Assembly (NCBI RefSeq): GCF_022605725.1
Contig: NC_065552.1
Location: 16,200,785-16,264,784 of the forward strand
Reading direction: 5' to 3'
DNA: 64,000 nt
DNA from: Anthonomus grandis grandis
Lineage: Eukaryota; Arthropoda; Insecta; Coleoptera; Curculionidae
Positions within the stretch are counted from its first letter, which is position 1. Every line of letters starts with the position of its first letter. The translations under genes and the position numbers were made by a program. Shown one piece after another: positions 61,232 through 64,000 of this stretch. The notes under the pieces are model-generated. The model worked only from the letters and a program-made list of their open reading frames with translations, did not search any database and was not told where the DNA came from.

Positions 61232-64000
61232 TTATACCTCAAAATAAACTTAACATAATTTATTATAATATCCAAAGTCTCCGAAATAAGTTTGATGAAT
61301 TCCAAGCCAGCATAAAAAGCATATCAAGCGATATCATTGTTCTTGTAGAAACATGGTTATATCCAAATGAAACACATTTTTATAATATCGATGGATATCA
61401 GGCAGTTCATTCCTGCAGGGACTCTAGGGGCGGGGGCGCGAGCATTTACATTAAGAATACAGTGCATTTTAACAAAATAGACTGCAGTGATCAAACAGAA
61501 CCCTATAACTGGGTGTGTATAGAACTAGATAAACTTAAACTGAGTGCAATCTATAGACCTCCATGGTATTCACCAAATGAGTTCCTAGATAAGCTGGAAT
61601 CTGTGATAAGTAAATATAGGTCTAATCATATTATTTTAGGTGACTTTAATATTAATCTTTTAGATCAAGACTCTATAATTACTAAAGACTATAAAAATAT
61701 GGTTGCATTAAATAATTTTTGTTTTGTCAATGAGATTAGTCCTGCCAGCGCCACTCGAGTCTCACAAAGTAGAACAATAATAGATCATGTGATTTGTACT
61801 ACTAACAAAAAAAATGAATGTGATATTAGTGTAGAAGATACTTCTTTATCTGATCATAGAAAAATTTGTTTAGAAATAAGCGCAAATATAAGGAAATTCA
61901 AGCCTGGAATATTTGTTCAACGTCCCGTACTAAATATACAAAAATTTAAACAAAAACTCCAAGATAAGCTAATAGAAGAAAATATAGATTCATTTCAAAA
62001 TTTAATTAACGTAATTAGCAATTGTAAAATAAAATCAACAATTAATAAAAAAATTAAATGTCGACAAAACAATGATTGGATAACACCAGACTTATTAATT
62101 TTAATTAAAGAAAAAGAATTGGCGTATAAGAAATATAAAAAAGCTCCAGAAAATAATAACTTCAAATTAAATTTTACAAGGTTAAAAAATTCACTAAATA
62201 ATAAAATAAAAGCATTAAAAAATGCGTTTTTTAAAAACAAATGGGCCCAAGCAGCACAAAATACAAGAAAACAGTGGGATACAATAAATCTGTTTTTAAA
62301 TAATAATTCTACTAAAAGCAATATAAACCAAATCGAAATTAATGGTTTATTAGAAAATGATGATAAAAAAATTGCAGACAGTTTGAACAAATATTTTACG
62401 GAGGTAGGTGCGACCATAATCGAGGACATGCGGACTGATACAAAAAATATATTAAAACATGATTTTAAGGAGATTAAATGTGATAATAGCATATTTTTTG
62501 AGCCGACAGACAGTAATGAAATAAGCAACATAATATTAAGCCTAAAACGAAATGCGGCTCCGGGCCATGATAAAATTACAATACTTGATCTAACTAATAT
62601 AAAAGAGTACATATTAAATATACTAGTCATACTTATAAATAATGCATTCAGCATAGGCGAATTTCCTCCTGACCTCAAAATATCTAAAGTATGTCCAATT
62701 CATAAATCTGGTCCTAAAACCCAATTAAATAACTACAGGCCTATATCTATAACAAGTGTCTTCAAAAATTATCGAAACAGTGATTAAGAGGCGGATGATG
62801 TCATTTATAGAAAAATATATCTCATACGATTTATACCAATATGGGTTTCTTAAAAACAGCAGCACTTTAAGTGCTACTATAGATCTCCTTAACTATGTGT
62901 CAGCTAATTTAGATCAAGGCAAAATTGTCATAGCAGTTTTTGTCGATTTAAGAAAGGCATTTGACGTAGTTAATCATGACATATTATTAAACAAGCTGGA
63001 AGAAATGGGTTTTCGAGGATCTGCACTGTCCTTGATTGGGTCATACTTACTTAATAGAAGACAATATGTACATGTAAATAATAAAGAAAGTAATATCTTA
63101 ACATTTAACTGTGGTGTCCCTCAGGGGTCAGTGTTGGGACCATTACTGTACTCACTGTATGTTCTGAGTTTACGGGTAGCAGGGTTAGACGCCCAATATT
63201 ATACATTTGCTGACGATACTGTATTATTGTATTCGGATAATGATTGTGATAGATTGGTTAATAGGCTAAATGATGATCTAACTAAATATAGTCAATGGTT
63301 ACTACAAAATAATCTTAAAATAAATTTGGACAAAACCAAATATATCCTATTTAAACAGAAAAATAAGACAATAAATCAAGTTAGAATATGTCTAAATGGC
63401 GCGACTTTAGAAAATGTAAATAATATAAAATATTTGGGACTTACACTGGATGAGAATCTTAATTGGAACGCTCATATTGACTACTTAAAAAGTAAGATAA
63501 TTCCCTTTACAGGAGCATTTTAGAAATGTAAGCACTTCTTAAGTAACGCAGCTAAATATAAAATATATAATGCTTACTTTCTTTCAAACTTGCGGTACCT
63601 AATTCCAGTGTGGGGAACCTGTTGTAATTACAATTTTCAAAGAGTTGAAATTTTGCAGAGTAAAGTACTCAAGATTTTATTTAATCTTGATTATTTTATG
63701 CATGCGGGGGACATATTTGAAATATTGAAAATCCACTCAATTAGTCACATACTTAAAATAGAACAAGCAAAATTAATATTTAAAATAATTAATAAGCTAC
63801 AAAAATCAAATTACACTATTGTTTATTCTAGTGAAATACATGCACATAATCTAAGAAACAACAATATTCGACTAAGTAGTGCTAGAACAAACATTGCCCT
63901 TAGAAACCCAATCAACGCAGCGACACAAACCTATAATGATCTGTCTTATGAAATAAAACAAGAAGTTTCTTATTATAAATTTATTAGAATGGTTAAGCAA
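61228..64000 (+). pseudogene. LINE G ORF2 (endonuclease-RT), two lesions, open to window end
   Basis: Endonuclease: YNIQSLRNKFDEF, VLVETWLYPNET, GGGASIYIKN, AIYRPPWY, ILGDFNINLL, TSLSDHRKICLEI. RT: NNYRPISITSV, then after a frame change near 62757 SSKIIETVIKRRMMSF, YQYGFLKNSSTLSATIDLL, VFVDLRKAFDVVNHDILL, GVPQGSVLGPLLYSLYVL and the catalytic TFADDTVLLYSDN. C-terminal domain after a TAG near 63522: NAYFLSNLRYLIPVWGTCC, SSEIHAHNLRNNNIRL, continuing past 64000. It makes the nick and the cDNA. Removing two point lesions would give one frame. Confidence 0.85.

Larger units (their letters stand above)
60140..64000 (+). mobile_element. LINE G (PHD-finger ORF1 family), nearly full length
   Basis: 5' leader, complete ORF1, ORF2 from endonuclease to C-terminus, running off the window end. 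Same family as LINE F. Lesions: a one-base loss near 62757 and an in-frame TAG near 63522. Confidence 0.85.

Noticed and set aside
61995..62678. Long reverse frame of 227 codons
   Set aside because: Antisense shadow of LINE G ORF2; hydrophobic wording comes from the AT-rich complement.
1..64000. CRISPR arrays, tRNA or rRNA genes, bacterial operons
   Set aside because: I saw no regularly spaced short repeats, cloverleaf or rRNA-like sequence; introns, LTRs and LINEs mark the DNA as eukaryotic.

Overview
This is an AT-rich, intron-bearing, transposon-dense stretch of an animal nuclear genome, almost certainly an insect. A beetle-like genome is my guess, but it rests only on the mix of element families: an errantivirus with env, BEL/Pao, P-like THAP, Transib, PIF/Harbinger with a MADF partner, IR/DR-type Tc1, Penelope and many Jockey/CR1-type LINEs. 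I found no convincing host gene, tRNA, rRNA or CRISPR array. Nearly every coding stretch belongs to a mobile element and most are broken. The exception is a BEL/Pao element at 49959-56219, which has one uninterrupted 1775-residue polyprotein and near-identical LTRs.

Layout. 1-9.5 kb holds decayed pieces: a Penelope-like 3' part, an internally deleted DUF4817-type DNA transposon with ~230 bp inverted ends, a reverse-strand LINE, abutting Gypsy and BEL/Pao scraps, a small inverted repeat, and a lone LTR. 9.66-17.96 kb is a Tc1-like element (TA target, double inner/outer repeats) interrupted by an errantivirus flanked by the 4-bp duplication AAAT. 18.1-38.1 kb is a reverse-strand P-element-like (THAP) transposase gene. 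Its exons join in phase across consensus splice sites, but an intron is swollen to about 14.5 kb by a Tc1 remnant and a LINE graveyard. Its last coding part is split by a 1.2 kb Penelope-like insertion with ~330 bp inverted arms carrying hammerhead-ribozyme-like motifs, and its 3' end holds a LINE. 38.4-43.8 kb is bounded by a perfect 24-bp inverted repeat and contains a hAT element (38903-42506, 8-bp duplication GACACAAG).

44.1-46.95 kb is a PIF/Harbinger pair in which the MADF gene (+) and the DDE transposase gene (-) are interdigitated: each carries an exon of the other, antisense, inside an intron. 47.1-56.6 kb is a dispersed repeat interrupted by a Transib element (48222-56512, duplication CGATG). 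The Transib ends read like recombination signal sequences, with heptamer to nonamer spacers of 23 and 13. The intact BEL/Pao element is nested inside it (duplication ATGGT). 56.7-64 kb holds another DUF4817-type fragment, several LINE pieces, and a long LINE with a PHD-finger ORF1 running off the window end; its ORF1/ORF2 junction carries an A_AAA_AAC heptamer directly before the ORF1 stop.

The nesting gives a relative chronology: P-like THAP element first; then the Penelope insertion, the 3' LINE and the Tc1/LINE cluster into it; the errantivirus into a Tc1; the hAT into a TIR-bounded element; Transib into an older repeat; and BEL into Transib. All family assignments come from reading motifs by eye; no database search was possible.
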